A stretch of DNA of 64,000 bases. Source: Catonia carolina. Its lineage: Eukaryota; Arthropoda; Insecta; Hemiptera; Achilidae. The position numbers and the translations under genes are program-made. Positions 22,761 to 34,457 of the stretch are shown here, piece by piece (within the stretch, counting starts at the first letter, position 1; every line of letters begins with the position of its first letter). The stretch covers positions 374,609,220 to 374,673,219 of the forward strand of contig JAQMRL010000001.1 of NCBI GenBank assembly GCA_035578175.1, given 5' to 3'. The notes below the pieces were generated by a model, which was not told the origin of the DNA, ran no database searches, and saw nothing but the letters and a program-made list of their open reading frames with translations.

Positions 22761-24560
22761 AAAAACAACGCTTCCTTTCCTTTGAAAATCGAATTTTTTT
22801 GTGTTTTCAAAATTTTTACTACCGCAACCCTAATAACATCGTATAAGAACACTTCTTAATCCCTATTTAGAGGACTACATCCATAACAATTCGAGACAGT
22901 TACACGATAAAGAAAAAGCCTTACACTGATAAGAAACATCAACGTAGGAACCCATCCAACAGAAGATCATCGCAACTTGCTGCCATCCACGACAACATTT
23001 AAATTCTCTTGCCCAAACCGCCGCTTCAAATACAAGCTCTTTCCATTCTGACCCATTCTGAAACCAAAAATTTAATTCTAAGAACTATTTTGTAAAATTC
23101 CTTTGAAGAACGAAGCCCCGTCAACATATTCGCCATGCGATCAGGTGGTTACCCCCAAAATTATCGCTAAAATTAATTTTTTAGTAAGGTTTCGGTTTTC
23201 CTTTAATTTTTTAGGTTTCATAATAAGAGTGCTAATGCCAATTTTCAAAATTTCAGTAAGTGAGGAATGTACATTACTACTGCAAGTAGTCTAAATGAAA
23301 TACTTCATTTTTACATTTCCTAAACTTTCAGATATTCAGATATTTTTCAGGATCGAATAAAAATAATGTAAATTCATTTTGGGTTGTCAGCCAGTAGGCC
23401 TACTCGAAACGAAAATGCATTAGTTTTTCTGTTAAGAAAAACTAATTCCTTCATTGGGAAGGTCCCTAAGGAACTTCCCGATCACCTGATCGGAAGTTAG
23501 AAATTCAGTGATAACTGAATTAAAATGTGAGTCAGAGAGGACATTCCCATTTTTATACTCGTACATGGAGAAACCAAAATCTGTTAATAGTTTTTCCTAA
23601 GCGAAAACTAAACATACTTAAGAATACCTTGAAATCGTTCAAAATTTTTATCAGGATAAAATAATTAGAAAAGAATGGGAGAAAAAGTTAAGTGATCTAA
23701 CCTTGGGTAGCATTTTAGTTTCTGTAACGAAAAAAATCGTTTTTTCGAAGTTCCAGACATAACTTGAACGGTTCTGGCATTCTCTGGATTTTCCGAGGTA
23801 AACAAACGTGTAAAAGCGACTGCGATAGGTTGACATTGATTGATTGATAGTTTTATCTTTCTTTTGGCAAAGATAAGACTGTTGGTCCTTCCTGCCAGCT
23901 AAGCCATTAATAAAAATAAGAAAAACCTGAGTATAGCTACTACCAACAAAAATCAAACAACTGGCCGTTAAAAACAAGAGAGCAAATTATCTTACCGATT
24001 ACAGCAACTGATCCACTCATAAACATGGAAAACCACTGTTGAGTAAATTAATTTTCCTACAAAAAAAAAATCAATTTAATTGACTTTAAATTAATTAAAT
24101 GAAATTAGAATACGAATTTAAATGGTTTTTCTTCAATGTAATAAAATAAATAAATTTTAACAATAAAAATTAGGCAAACCACAATAACTTCCTCGCTCAT
24201 TTTCACGCAGTTCAACATTCTACACACGTTACAACCGATTTTTATGGTGAATTAATTTATAATTTCAGGCGGTCAATTTGGTCGAATCATTCAAAATGGG
24301 ATGCTCCAATTTTGATACAGTTTCTTTAGAGAAAATTAACTACTGCCGCTAAAGTACGAATTGTATAAAACATATTACTTACAAAAGATATATTACTAAT
24401 AATTACATTTAACGTTATTGTAATAAGCGTTATTGCTGTACATTGAATTGTAAGCCAATAATTTAAAAGAAAACTGATGTAGATGCAGTTTTTTAAACAA
24501 AATTACAAACAGGAGCCGTACTAGAAGTAGGATACAAAAATAGGAAAAGAAAACTTATAT
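22761..24560. other. Stretch without recognised genes
   Basis: Apart from the hairpin cluster, nothing supportable. The 108-codon frame at 23651-23977 (-) has no motif. Confidence 0.4.
23419..23505. repeat. Cluster of short perfect hairpins
   Basis: ATTAGTTTTTCT-GTTA-AGAAAAACTAAT (12 bp stem) is followed by GGGAAG...CTTCCC and CCGATCA-CC-TGATCGG. All are within 90 bases. Function unknown. Confidence 0.6.
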
Positions 24561-24564
24561 TTTA

Positions 24565-25146
24565 GTTTATTTAGACCTAAAGGCGCATATCTTGGTCATT
24601 TCGCCCATAACAGGCAGGTAAGTGTTAAATTATTTACACTCGATCTGCTAGTTCCAGGGCTATAAAAAATAGTTCAGTTTCTTATCACATGATCCGCCAA
24701 TTATGACTGAAGCATTTACGAACAGAAGAGGTAGAGGTGTAAGAGACACTAGTCACAGTTATCTCCCTCTGAGAGTAATCGATTTCATTATACAGCCAGA
24801 CCCTGAGGCGAATGAAGTGAAGGTGTCATTTGCAGGGTGGAAACTAGATGCTTTTCAGAAGGCCCGGCATATTGATAAACATACTTTTTCACTCAGTGAG
24901 GAAGGAAATTGTAAACCACCACCTCACTCCTCGTTTTACTTAGTAAAGCTTTTAGAGGTTCGAACCAGCCTTTCGGCTGATGACCTAAACAACATCTTGG
25001 TCATTAGTGACTGCTTTGAGTTAAGGATCGGTGGGTTTAAACGTGTAATCATTATTCAAGAACTAGTCGGGAATCAAACTCGAGACCTCTGCTTTACAGC
25101 GCAGCACATAGTTACCACATTGTTAACCACATGGTCACAGTGGCGG
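24565..25146 (-). mobile_element. tRNA-derived SINE family 2, split by S400 copy e
   Basis: The 3' body (24565-24600) and the tRNA-like head (25006-25146, with GGGAATCAAACTCGAGACC as B-box complement) are rejoined when the S400 and one copy of its target duplication are removed. Confidence 0.6.
24601..24993 (+). mobile_element. S400 retroposon copy e with 12 bp TSD
   Basis: It is flanked by identical ATCTTGGTCATT (24589-24600 and 24994-25005). Full length, head TCGCCCATAACAGGCAG and tail GATGACCTAAACAAC. A variable-length 12 bp duplication shows insertion by target-primed reverse transcription. The frame from 24703 stays open through the whole copy and into the neighbouring SINE (174 codons), with the family core NEVKVSFAGWKLDAFQKARH. 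Confidence 0.9.
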
Positions 25147-25319
25147 CCCCAAAAATGTAAAACTTGTAGTAACTTACTTTTAATAATATTTAATTTCTGG
25201 TACGTTCATTCATTCTTTAAGCTGTAATTTATTAAAAAAAATTGGTTTTTTAACCAGAGTAGACCTCAAAGAATTTTCCCAAGAAAACCACTAATACAGA
25301 CCTAATTAAAAAAAACCAT

Positions 25320-25460
25320 GAGGTAAGAGGAATAGACCATAGTTTTCGAATTTCAGCCCAATCGTTTAAGTGGTTTTTATACAAGTAACTAAAACAAGCG
25401 GTCAACCTTCTAAGAACCACTTTTTTGGATTCAGGGGTTATGACGCAATTTCAGGTATGG
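25320..25460 (+). repeat. Old diverged interspersed repeat
   Basis: GAATTTCAGCCCAATCG, then about 80 bases later GGATTCAGGGGTTATGACG, in the order seen at 13845 and 51268. Confidence 0.4.
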
Positions 25461-26607
25461 AAATAATCACACCACACTGAAGTGCAGAAATTGAAAAATA
25501 CAGAAAATTAAATAAATAAAAAGCAAGACAATTCTTGAAACACACTCCAAAACATTTCTGTTTAACTATAATTCCAATTAACAACTAATGGGCAGTATGA
25601 ATTCAGTGCTTCACTGTTACGAGATTTCGGTGATCGTTAAAACTTTACACAGAATGATTATTTAATTAACAATCTGAAATCACAATGACTTGTTTATTAA
25701 AATTTTACTAGTGCAACAAGTGTTCCTTTGTAATTACAAGTAAGAATTTACTATTCCAATGATCATTTGAAAGCTGTAAACTCTTTACTCCCAAATTAAG
25801 GGTAAACTCCATTACTAACTTCACTCGAACAAAGTTTGTACAGTGTTCTAGTTGTTTCAATTGTAAAAGCAGTTCGTACATTACAGGTAAGCATGGAGTA
25901 CCGTCTCTTTTACCGACAACAACTGGAGATGTTCTGTCAGTTGTATTAAACTGGCCACGTATTTCACCATACCAACAAAAAGCACTCGATAAAATACAAT
26001 CCAATTAAAACTGATCAGTTTAATACTTCGGCTAGAAGTAACAAGACCGAATGGTTTAATATCGATCAGTAAGAGAATGACTCAGTAAAATAAATACAAT
26101 GTGGTTTCAGAGAACGCAAATATTTACACACGGACGTAGTGAATATCAGTGATATCTTTAGAGATGTCTACGGCATAAGAATTTGTAAACGAGAGTGAAG
26201 GGACAAAAGAAGGGAAGAAGAAATGCTGAAAAGGCGAGAAAAGAAATGAATGGGGAAGGAAAAGCGACATCAGAATTTACCTTCAAGGGGGCGTAAACTG
26301 GAGACACTCCCCTCAATAAAAATAGCCTTATTAAGGCAGAAAAGGTAGGGTATAAAGTAACGTACTTTACTTTTATTTGAGATAAATAAATAAATAAATG
26401 AAAATAAGAACTAAAATAAATATATACTTGCACACCAACTTCTTACAGTTTTAAAAAAATTTAATATTTTTATTTATTTATACTTGACAAGAGATTGTAA
26501 GACAGAAAGAAAAACGAGGGGGGAACAGCTACTTAATAAATGGAGAAGTAGGTACAATGAAGACAAGTGGGCTGGATGAGGACGACAGAAAAAAATAAAC
26601 TAAACAA
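25461..26607. other. Stretch without recognised features
   Basis: The frames at 25708-26004 (-) and 26158-26433 (-) show no recognisable domain, signal peptide or splice context, so I do not call genes. Confidence 0.4.
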
Positions 26608-27520
26608 TCTGGGGTGAAACACTCACAGAACTTTTTCTTGCCAATGCATATAATAAACAGTATAACCTAACATAAGTAATAAAACAAAAAACTAACCTCA
26701 AAAAACATAACCTTATTTTAATCATGAGTGAATGTTGCAAAATGAAAATCAACCTCAGTTTGGCTTTGAAGTACAAAAAATTACTCTTTCACGCTAAAGT
26801 ATGCTCTAGAGAAAAATGCTCAAAATAAAAGTTATAATCTTTGAATTTCCTTTAAATTTGATTATATACACTTTTGTAGTAATAAAATGCATACTAAGGC
26901 CGAAATCTTAAAAAAACCATTTTTTACAGATTATTATGAACATGAAAAAAACCGAAAGTTACGAATTACCGCTAAACTAAACGTTATACAAAAAAATGTT
27001 TGAAATAAAAGTTGTAGGTTTTAAAATTCCCTACAACTTTTGTTGTAAACTATATATTTTTGTGCTAAAATGCATATTAAAGTCGCAATCTAAAAAAACC
27101 ATTTTTTTCTACGAGAGCACAGCCTCCCCAAGAATTTCAGCAGACATAACGCCTACCCTATCTTGTAGAGTATAAAAACCATAGTAAATGAGGCGATTTT
27201 TAAAAAAAACGTAAGAGCAGTTTTTGAGAAAAACGCAAAAAAGTGAAAAATTACACGAATAACTACTACTTCCGGTTGACCGATCTTGATAAAAATGTTT
27301 GTGTAGGGTCCGGTAGTAGTATTTTACTTAAGTTTCAACTTCGTACGATGTTCCGTTCTTGAGATATTTTGTTCACACACACCAATCGCTAAAAATATGT
27401 TTTTCTGGGTTCAGTTCAGGGGGTCTGAAAACGTGCATATTCGGTGAAAACTCGATTTCGAAAAATCGATATAAAAACAATACTTTCCTTCGTATATATA
27501 TTCATACAGGCAAGAGAAAG
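26608..27520 (+). mobile_element. HINE-like element copy 6 (full length)
   Basis: 5' TCTGGGGTGAAACACTCACAG, then a subterminal repeat with two differences. It has the common core and a 3' hairpin with CAAGAGAAAG end. The core microsatellite is nearly lost (ACACACACC only). Confidence 0.8.
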
Positions 27521-27586
27521 AAAAAAAACAGCTTACTAGTAACTAACAACGTTTCACACCAAACGTTCCAAACGTTTACACCGAGC

Positions 27587-27706
27587 TAGTTTATTAGCGC
27601 TAGTCAATCACGTGACCTTTTCTCACCTACTAGCACTAGTAGAATCAAACATGTTCAAAGTCACTAGCGCACTAGCTAGCTAGTACTAGCTGCTAGTCTA
27701 CTAGGA
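27587..27706. repeat. CTAG-dense cluster
   Basis: Eleven CTAG tetranucleotides lie in about 120 bases, including CACTAGCTAGCTAGTACTAG. Three AACGTT motifs lie just upstream (27549-27577). It is adjacent to the 3' end of HINE copy 6. Confidence 0.8.
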
Positions 27707-29796
27707 GAACTCTGGCAATCAAAAAGTTAAACTATTAGTTATGAATGACCGAGTAAATTAGTTAGTCAAAGAGTGGTTTTACACAGGATACAAGTTGAAA
27801 TATTCATATGGTTACAAACCAATAGCTATGAATTAATCAGAAAAAAGAAACAAGGTAAAAAAAGTACAGCATAGATATAAAAAATCCAATAATACTATAT
27901 GGAAATATAAAACAGCTTCTCTGCACACATGGAGTATAATTCCAAAATCTTTAAAATTCTAGTAGTTTGGAAGACTTTAAAGGAATTCTGTAAGTATTAA
28001 GTCTATGCGTGTTCTATAGCAGGATAATATAGCCAGGATTTTATTTTATATTTCAAAATAGAAACGAATAGCCTCACTAATTACAAACGGATGAAATAGC
28101 GTTGAAGGCAAAGGGCATTATAAAGACAGGGCATTAAAAAAGCGGAAGGACGTTAAACTTGTGCGCCTAATAGCCTTCACGGGAAAAAGGGAGAGAGGTA
28201 TCAGTAGGGTTTTCCGTGGGTTGTCTGCCGGTTATGACAGAGAGAGTGGGTAAACATGTTAAAATCAAAACACAACCCTCGCATGCTATAAACCTACCAT
28301 CACGTTTAAACGCCGGCGAATACGGTACAACCGAAAAATGAGATGGTGGTGATGGTAGTATGTGGAATATACGGTGGAAAATAGTAGAGGAAAACTTGGT
28401 ATACGTGCGATGCATTTATTATACATTTATAAATTTACACGGCATACATAACGTACAATTTTAACATTATTTTAAAAACAATTGGCGAAAAAAGCTCCTA
28501 CTATTATAACTCCAACGTTAACATAAAATTTTTATTCACTCTAAACTGGAATTACAAAATTATACGTACAGATGACAACATTTTAATTGGAATTCTAGTA
28601 ACAAGATACACATTTTTCAAATGAAAAACCAATAAAAACACATACACAATCCTTAACAACTAACAGATAAAGTAAATAAGTGAGGTAGAAAGTTGTACAA
28701 CCTTCATCTGCCCATTTATTTTGGAACCACTATAACCAGTCAGGCTGCACAATTGTATATACGTGCAAACCACAATATCCTAACACAACCTCATACTCTT
28801 TGACCCTAGGCACATTACCAACTACAATGAACTGTCACTGTACATTTATTACTTTTTCAAAATTTAATCAAAACGAGTAGCTATCAAACATAAATTACAC
28901 TTAAAATTCCACACATTAGGTGAAAGTACAACAATAATTCTCAAAAAATTAACAAAAGAGGAACAATTTTATAAAATTAAAATATGGGGAAAAAATATTT
29001 TTTCAATACTGGAAAATTAAATCATGCAGTATATTACTGCTTGAAATTTCCTAATTAAAAATGAAATCTAGAAAGCTACAACAGCACAATAGTACAAAAG
29101 CTAAAATTTAAGCTTCATCATTCTACCATTTATTTAAATAAATAAGTATACTTAAGGATAATCATTCCTCCCCCACCCCTTTAAATTTTACCGCTGAGGC
29201 GAAACAAAATTTACTTACAATAAACACCACGAATACTAAAAATTATTAATACAACTTAATATTAAATTCCAATAGAACACATTAATTCATTCAACCTATA
29301 ATATACATTCTAAAACAGATAAACAAATCGATCAAAAGTAAAAAGAACCATTATGTATTAAGAATTGTACTACAAACAATACGTGTTTAAATGCAGACAT
29401 AAGTTCATAAACATATTTTTTTACATTACGACCTTAAATTATGTTGATAAGAACATTAACGACATGTTAAACGTGCATTAGAATATTACAACATAACTGA
29501 GATAATGTTAAAAATAAATTACATAATAATGTAATTATGATAACGGATTACATTATATGCTCGCCCTAGCCTGTAAAAATATTAGTTTAAAAACCATTCT
29601 ATAGTAAATATTGTTCAGTTAGAGTAACATTCACAACTATCGAGACGAGGTTTTCCGAATCATAAATGTTAGATTTATGTGTGTATTCCAAAAGATTTTT
29701 CTCTTACAGAATACATATATTTTTTGTAATTTATTTTATTAAGTACGGTGCGTTAACCAAGGTACGTAATAACTTTTTTTTTTATTTTATAACTTA
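27707..29796. other. AT-rich stretch without recognised features
   Basis: A moderately GC-richer part around 28090-28330 contains an 82-codon minus-strand frame with no motif. Nothing else is supportable. Confidence 0.4.
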
Positions 29797-29798
29797 TA

Positions 29799-30584
29799 CA
29801 GAGTGATTTTTTAGTCCTGTTACCCAATTGTTAATGTCTGGTAATTTTTTTTCTAAGAAAGGGAAATTTAGTTTAGAGACACGAAGTTGGTAGCCCTACT
29901 CAACGGTAAAGATACGGCAGAGTGAGTTGATTCTCCTTGAGCTGTGTAAAAATATGTTGTGCCGTTTCCGGTCGTGTTACGAAAACAATATTTTTTATCT
30001 TAGAACAATCGCTTGTTTAAATTTGGAGGCTGAAGCTCTTGGACTAATCGTATGCGATATGGATACAATTTCAATTTTTTAGCAGCTTTCTGAGCACTCG
30101 AATATGACAAATCAACTTGGGAGGAAAGTTTTCTTAAACTTTTCCGAAGAGAATTGAGGAATCTTGTTTTCACATTCTCTAAAACGTCATCTGTCAAGAG
30201 AGTTGGTCGACCACTACGTTTCTGTCGCAAAAACTACCTGTCTCTCGAAATCGGTTTGTTAACCTAGAAATTGAAATTTTTTGCTGGTGGAGGAACAGCA
30301 ACAAATTTCATTTGAAATGATTCTTTTACACTCGCACACGATTTCGTAGCAAAATATTGTTCAAGAATGAAAACCCGTTGTTCTAGGGTAAAATACATTC
30401 TGTTCTTAACACGACCGGAAACGGCACAAAATTTAACACAGCTCAAGAAGAATCAACTCACACTAACGTATCTATATTGGTTGAGTAGGGCTACCAACTT
30501 CGTGTCACAAAACAAAATTTCCCTTTATTAGAAAAAAATTACCAACCGTTAACAATTGGGTAACAGGACTAAAAAATCACTCGG
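29799..30584 (-). mobile_element. Long-TIR mariner-like element, copy 2 (uninterrupted)
   Basis: It is flanked by TA (29797-29798 and 30585-30586). Terminal inverted repeats are ~190 bases (29799-29985 and 30395-30584), starting CAGAGTGATTTTTTAG and CCGAGTGATTTTTTAG. The 400-base interior, read on the minus strand, encodes only the N-terminal DNA-binding region of a mariner-like transposase. Confidence 0.85.
30000..30402 (-). pseudogene. DUF4817/HTH-only transposase fragment
   Basis: From 30402, MYFTLEQRVFILEQYF and FATKSCASVKESFQMKF match the start of DUF4817-type transposases (first helix-turn-helix). After a frame change, 30230-30000 gives RPTLLTDDVLENVKTRFLNS, RKSLRKLSSQVDLSYSSAQK and KLKLYPYRIRLVQELQPPNL (second helix-turn-helix), stopping where the catalytic DDE_3 domain would begin. 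The full-length family is about 350 residues, so about two thirds is absent. One frameshift makes the copy non-coding as it stands. Confidence 0.75.
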
Positions 30585-30734
30585 TATAATAAGATGTAAC
30601 TACAATATGGACACTTATGTTCAATATTTAAAGATTAAGGGCAAGTTTAATGCCGTCAGTATGAGTTCATATTAAGTACAGTGATCTTTTACAGATTTAT
30701 TTAGGACTATACTTTTCATTATCATAAATAATAA

Positions 30735-31126
30735 CTTGTTGTTTAGATCATCAGCCGAAAGGCTGGTCTGAACCTCTAGAGGTTTTAATAAGTAAAACGA
30801 GGAGTGAGGTGGTTTACAAATTCCTTCCTCACCGAGTTCAAAAATATGCTTATCAGCATGCCGGGCTCTTTGAAAAGCATATACTTTCCACCCTGAAAAT
30901 GACACCTTCACTTCATTCGCCACAGGATCTGGCTGTATAATGAAATTCATTACTTTCAGAGGAGATAACTCTGACTAGTGTCTTTTACACCTCTACCTCT
31001 TCTGTTCTTAAATTCTTTCAGTCATATAATTGGCTGACATGTGATAAGAAACAGAACTACTTTTTGTAGCCCTGGAACTAGCAGATCGAGTGCAAATAAT
31101 TTATCACACTACCTGCCTGCCACGGA
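30735..31126 (-). mobile_element. S400 retroposon copy f, ORF open
   Basis: Full-length, minus orientation. The family frame runs from MNFIIQPDPVANEVKVSF (30950) past the tail. Confidence 0.85.
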
Positions 31127-32100
31127 CCGAAATAATAACTTAATACACAATAATATTTTTCAACTTTGTTCACTCCAGTACAATGATTTTTATGTGCTTA
31201 TACACACTTGCTTCAGGAAATGTTCGTAAAATACAATGAGGTAAAATTACGTAATAATATTAAAAAACATTACCGCAGTTCAAAACCTGTTGAATAATAT
31301 TGTGAAAGAATAATAACATTGTAAGATACAATTGTTTGTTTTGAAAATCATAAAATCAAAGTGATTAAATTCAGTCAAATATATGCTTGCATTACATGAA
31401 AACATCACAAACACAAGAAAAACCTTCACATCTTTATCAAAAGGATTGACATTTTCTAGAAAACACCGCATTATAAAAACCTGGTTAGGTCCAACCAAAC
31501 AAATTTAAGCAAAAGTGAATAATGTTAAAACTACGTTTAGCACAACAGAAACGATGGACCCGTACTTTTAAACAGTACATTACGGATGACAATTGTAATG
31601 TTTTAGTAAAAATAATTTAATTCTTCAAAAAGAAAATTTCACAAGTAGGCCTATAATAATTATAAGGTCAATGAAATTTCTTGTTAATAAGGCAGTGATT
31701 TGTTTTTAGTACGCCCTAGGAGAATATTTTAATGATAATTTTATCGAAATAACACATAAAAAAAATTGTGAAATTAACACGGTTATTTAGTTTCAAATGG
31801 TTAAAGTAATAACATACACTTCATTTAACTGACTCCAAAGCCAAGAAAAGCCACAAACATCCTTCCAAAGCAATGAGATGACCTGCAAAAGACTTGTATG
31901 AAAAAACACATGGGATTTTTTTATCCCTTGCCACGCTACGAGAAAACTCCACAATAATTGGTGCCAATTTTTAAAATTGTCATCTATCACTTTACTTTGT
32001 CCGCCCGTCCGTCACACATAGAAGTCAGAAACTACAAGAGATAGCAACAAACGGTTTTTGAATTCGCAATCTACACAAAATATTTGTAAGCCTGAATTAG
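31127..32100. other. Stretch without recognised features
   Basis: No supportable gene. Short frames lack motifs. Confidence 0.4.
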
Positions 32101-32345
32101 GTTTGAAGTTCCTGTTTCAACCGGAAGTGGCCCAAAACCGGATATTAATACATCAAAGTCGGAATTTGGAAACAAAAATAGTTTTATTCGATACCTCTTA
32201 AGTACAGATACAGAAAGCATAGGGTTTGAATTTCGGTTTCAACCGGAAGTGGTCTAAAAGCTAAAGTCAAGAAATCTAAGCCGGAACTTAAAAATAAAAA
32301 TAGAGTCATTCGATTTCTTTGTTAAAAGTAGATAGAGAAATCACA
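32100..32345. repeat. Two diverged ~123 bp direct repeats
   Basis: GTTTCAACCGGAAGTGG occurs at about 32124 and 32247, with AAAACCGGATATTAATAC / AAAGCTAAAGTCAAG and ATAG...ATTCGAT following in both. It is likely a satellite remnant. Confidence 0.5.
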
Positions 32346-32611
32346 AATGGTTTCTGCCATAATTCTAAGGTAAGTTTTTTATAAATTGTCATTAACCATG
32401 AGATTCGGCGTCTCATAAAAGTGATTTTTTCGTTAAATTACACAGTAATATTCATTAACTGAAACAGTTTCTCCATCCCATGCAAGAAGAGAATTAGCCT
32501 ACATTAATCCCCCTTGACCTACTAGTTTTAGGATCATAACTAACACTACATGTACTTTTCACTAGATGGGACAATTGAATATCTGAAGTATAAAAGAACA
32601 GAAAGTGTACA

Positions 32612-32883
32612 GTTGCAACTGACACTAATCACCGATTTATCTTTTCTGAAATTAGATAATATCATTATACAATCAGACTCTGTGGTGAATAAAGTGAAGT
32701 AGTCATTTGTAGGGTGTGAAGTACGTGCTTTTCAGAGCGTTTCATATTACTTATCAGCTGATCAGCATTCATACTTTTCAACCACGTGAGGATGGTAATG
32801 GAAACCATCTCACTCATGGTTTTGCTTATTAAAACCCCTAAGGGTTAAAAGCAGCCTTTTCACTGTTAACCTAAACAACAACT
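32612..32883 (+). mobile_element. S400 retroposon copy g, 5'-truncated and decayed
   Basis: GACACTAATCACCGATTTATC ... CTAAACAACAACTAG with many differences and stops. It lies in the presumed intron just upstream of the AAA-ATPase-like exon. Confidence 0.65.
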
Positions 32884-32959
32884 AGAACGGTAGGAATACC
32901 GCATACTAATAACTACTGATTTAATTTTATTAATACACTATTGTATTTTACATATCTAG

Positions 32960-34342
32960 GTAACACACAATCCTGTATTTAATTTTCATTCGTCAAAATT
33001 TACGGATATTTTAAAAACATCAAGTTTTATAGATAAAACGTTATTTATAAAAGAATTTATGGAAGAGGAAAATGAAGGAAAAATAATAATTTTAACAGCA
33101 CCGCATCGCTTTGGGAAATCTACAAATATGAATACACTAAAAACATTTTTAGAGATGAACGTACAATTAGTAAATGGGCATAAAATAATACCAAACGATG
33201 AGATAATAGAATCAAAATATAGAACATTTAAAAATAATAATTTGGATATTTACAAAAAGGAAAATAAATTTTTTATGAAACATTTTAGTAAATATCCGGT
33301 AATATATATAAATTTTCAAAATGTTACAGGAAATACATTTGTAGATATTTTAAAGCATATGACAATAATTATTAAAAAATCTTTTAATTCGCACAAATAT
33401 TTATTAAATAATTATACTAATTTACAAATAAATATAACAGAGATTTTAAAATTCTACAACAGAAATAAATTGAATACTGTGGCAGAAATAGAAAATAGTT
33501 TAACATTTCTGACAGAAATTTTATATAAAAGTTATAACAAAACAAAAGTATGTATAATGGTGGACGACTTTGATCAATTTATAAAGAACACATTATTTAA
33601 GGACGAACTTGATATAGATAGAATACACGAAACATTTTGTAATATGATAAAAAATACATTAAATAAAAGATCATACATAAAATTTATATATTTGACAGGA
33701 ATTATATATTTTGATTGTAAAAAAATAAACGAAAGTCAAAAGTATGAAGTGATTCATTACGAATTTTTAGGTAATCATACATTTACAAAATATTACGGAT
33801 TATTAGACCATGAAGTTAATTATTTATTGAAAAAATACAACCTAAAAAAACATAAAAAAGAAATAAAAAAGTATTACAACGGTTATGAATCATTAAATAA
33901 ATATGAAATCTACAATACATGGTCAATCTTATTACATATATATCGCAAAGTTGGAAATACAAAAATCGAACAAACAGTAAAACTTTCGTGGGAAGATGAA
34001 ATTTACATTAAATTTTTTAAAAAATATTTCCAGTTGGAATCGGTACAAACAAAACTTTCAAAATTGCGTAAAGGTGATGCGATTGCCGCAGAGATACATT
34101 ACAAGGTACCCGTGAGTCGTATAAAACAATTTAAATTAATATATTTAAATGAAAAATACAGGAAATATCTTTTAGACGACGACTTGTTTGTTACGTTTTT
34201 ATTGCATTTAGGTTATTTAACTTACGGAGATATAGAAATACAGAAATATAATTTCCTTTACCATGTACTATACGAGTGGACAAGCGCGCATTTGTTACAA
34301 ATACCAAACGAAGAAATAAAGTCTGAGTACATTTACATGTAA
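32960..34342 (+). CDS. AAA-ATPase-like (PF09820-type) protein, internal or 3' exon of a longer gene
   Basis: The first in-frame ATG is 33059 (427 codons), but the frame is open and family-like further upstream (THNPVFNFHSSKFTDILK, then SSFIDKTLFIKEF) back to a pyrimidine-rich acceptor TTTTACATATCTAG ending at 32959. I therefore start the exon there; the true start is in an unseen upstream exon. Counting from that ATG: Walker A-like APHRFGKS (14-21), PVIYINF (80-86), Walker B-like VCIMVDDFDQF (164-174), LTGI (212-215), YYNGY (272-276) with IYNTWSI (284-290), and the final LQIPNEEI block (413-420). These are the landmarks of PF09820, a family common in bacteria and present in insects, usually followed by a PD-(D/E)XK (DUF1703-type) nuclease. 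That C-terminal domain is missing here: the frame stops at TAA 34340-34342, inside ATGTAAAC, which could instead be a splice donor. The frame is 1.3 kb long in very AT-rich DNA without a stop, so it is probably constrained. Its cellular role is unknown. Confidence 0.8.
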   Translation, partial: VTHNPVFNFHSSKFTDILKTSSFIDKTLFIKEFMEEENEGKIIILTAPHRFGKSTNMNTLKTFLEMNVQLVNGHKIIPNDEIIESKYRTFKNNNLDIYKKENKFFMKHFSKYPVIYINFQNVTGNTFVDILKHMTIIIKKSFNSHKYLLNNYTNLQINITEILKFYNRNKLNTVAEIENSLTFLTEILYKSYNKTKVCIMVDDFDQFIKNTLFKDELDIDRIHETFCNMIKNTLNKRSYIKFIYLTGIIYFDCKKINESQKYEVIHYEFLGNHTFTKYYGLLDHEVNYLLKKYNLKKHKKEIKKYYNGYESLNKYEIYNTWSILLHIYRKVGNTKIEQTVKLSWEDEIYIKFFKKYFQLESVQTKLSKLRKGDAIAAEIHYKVPVSRIKQFKLIYLNEKYRKYLLDDDLFVTFLLHLGYLTYGDIEIQKYNFLYHVLYEWTSAHLLQIPNEEIKSEYIYM

Positions 34343-34457
34343 ACCATAAAATAAAAGAACCGCTAGAAAAGGCTTGTCACTAGAACGACTAAAAAAATGA
34401 ATTACAAGACATTTTAACTTTAAAAATAAAAAGTTGTAAAATCCAGCAATTAAACAT

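Noticed and set aside
23419..23446. Bacterial-type rho-independent terminator
   Set aside because: The hairpin is good but the context is eukaryotic and no gene ends nearby.
23651..23977. 108-codon minus-strand ORF
   Set aside because: Composition resembles translated non-coding DNA; no motif.
25708..26004. 98-codon minus-strand ORF
   Set aside because: No recognisable domain, no promoter or splice evidence; consistent with chance.
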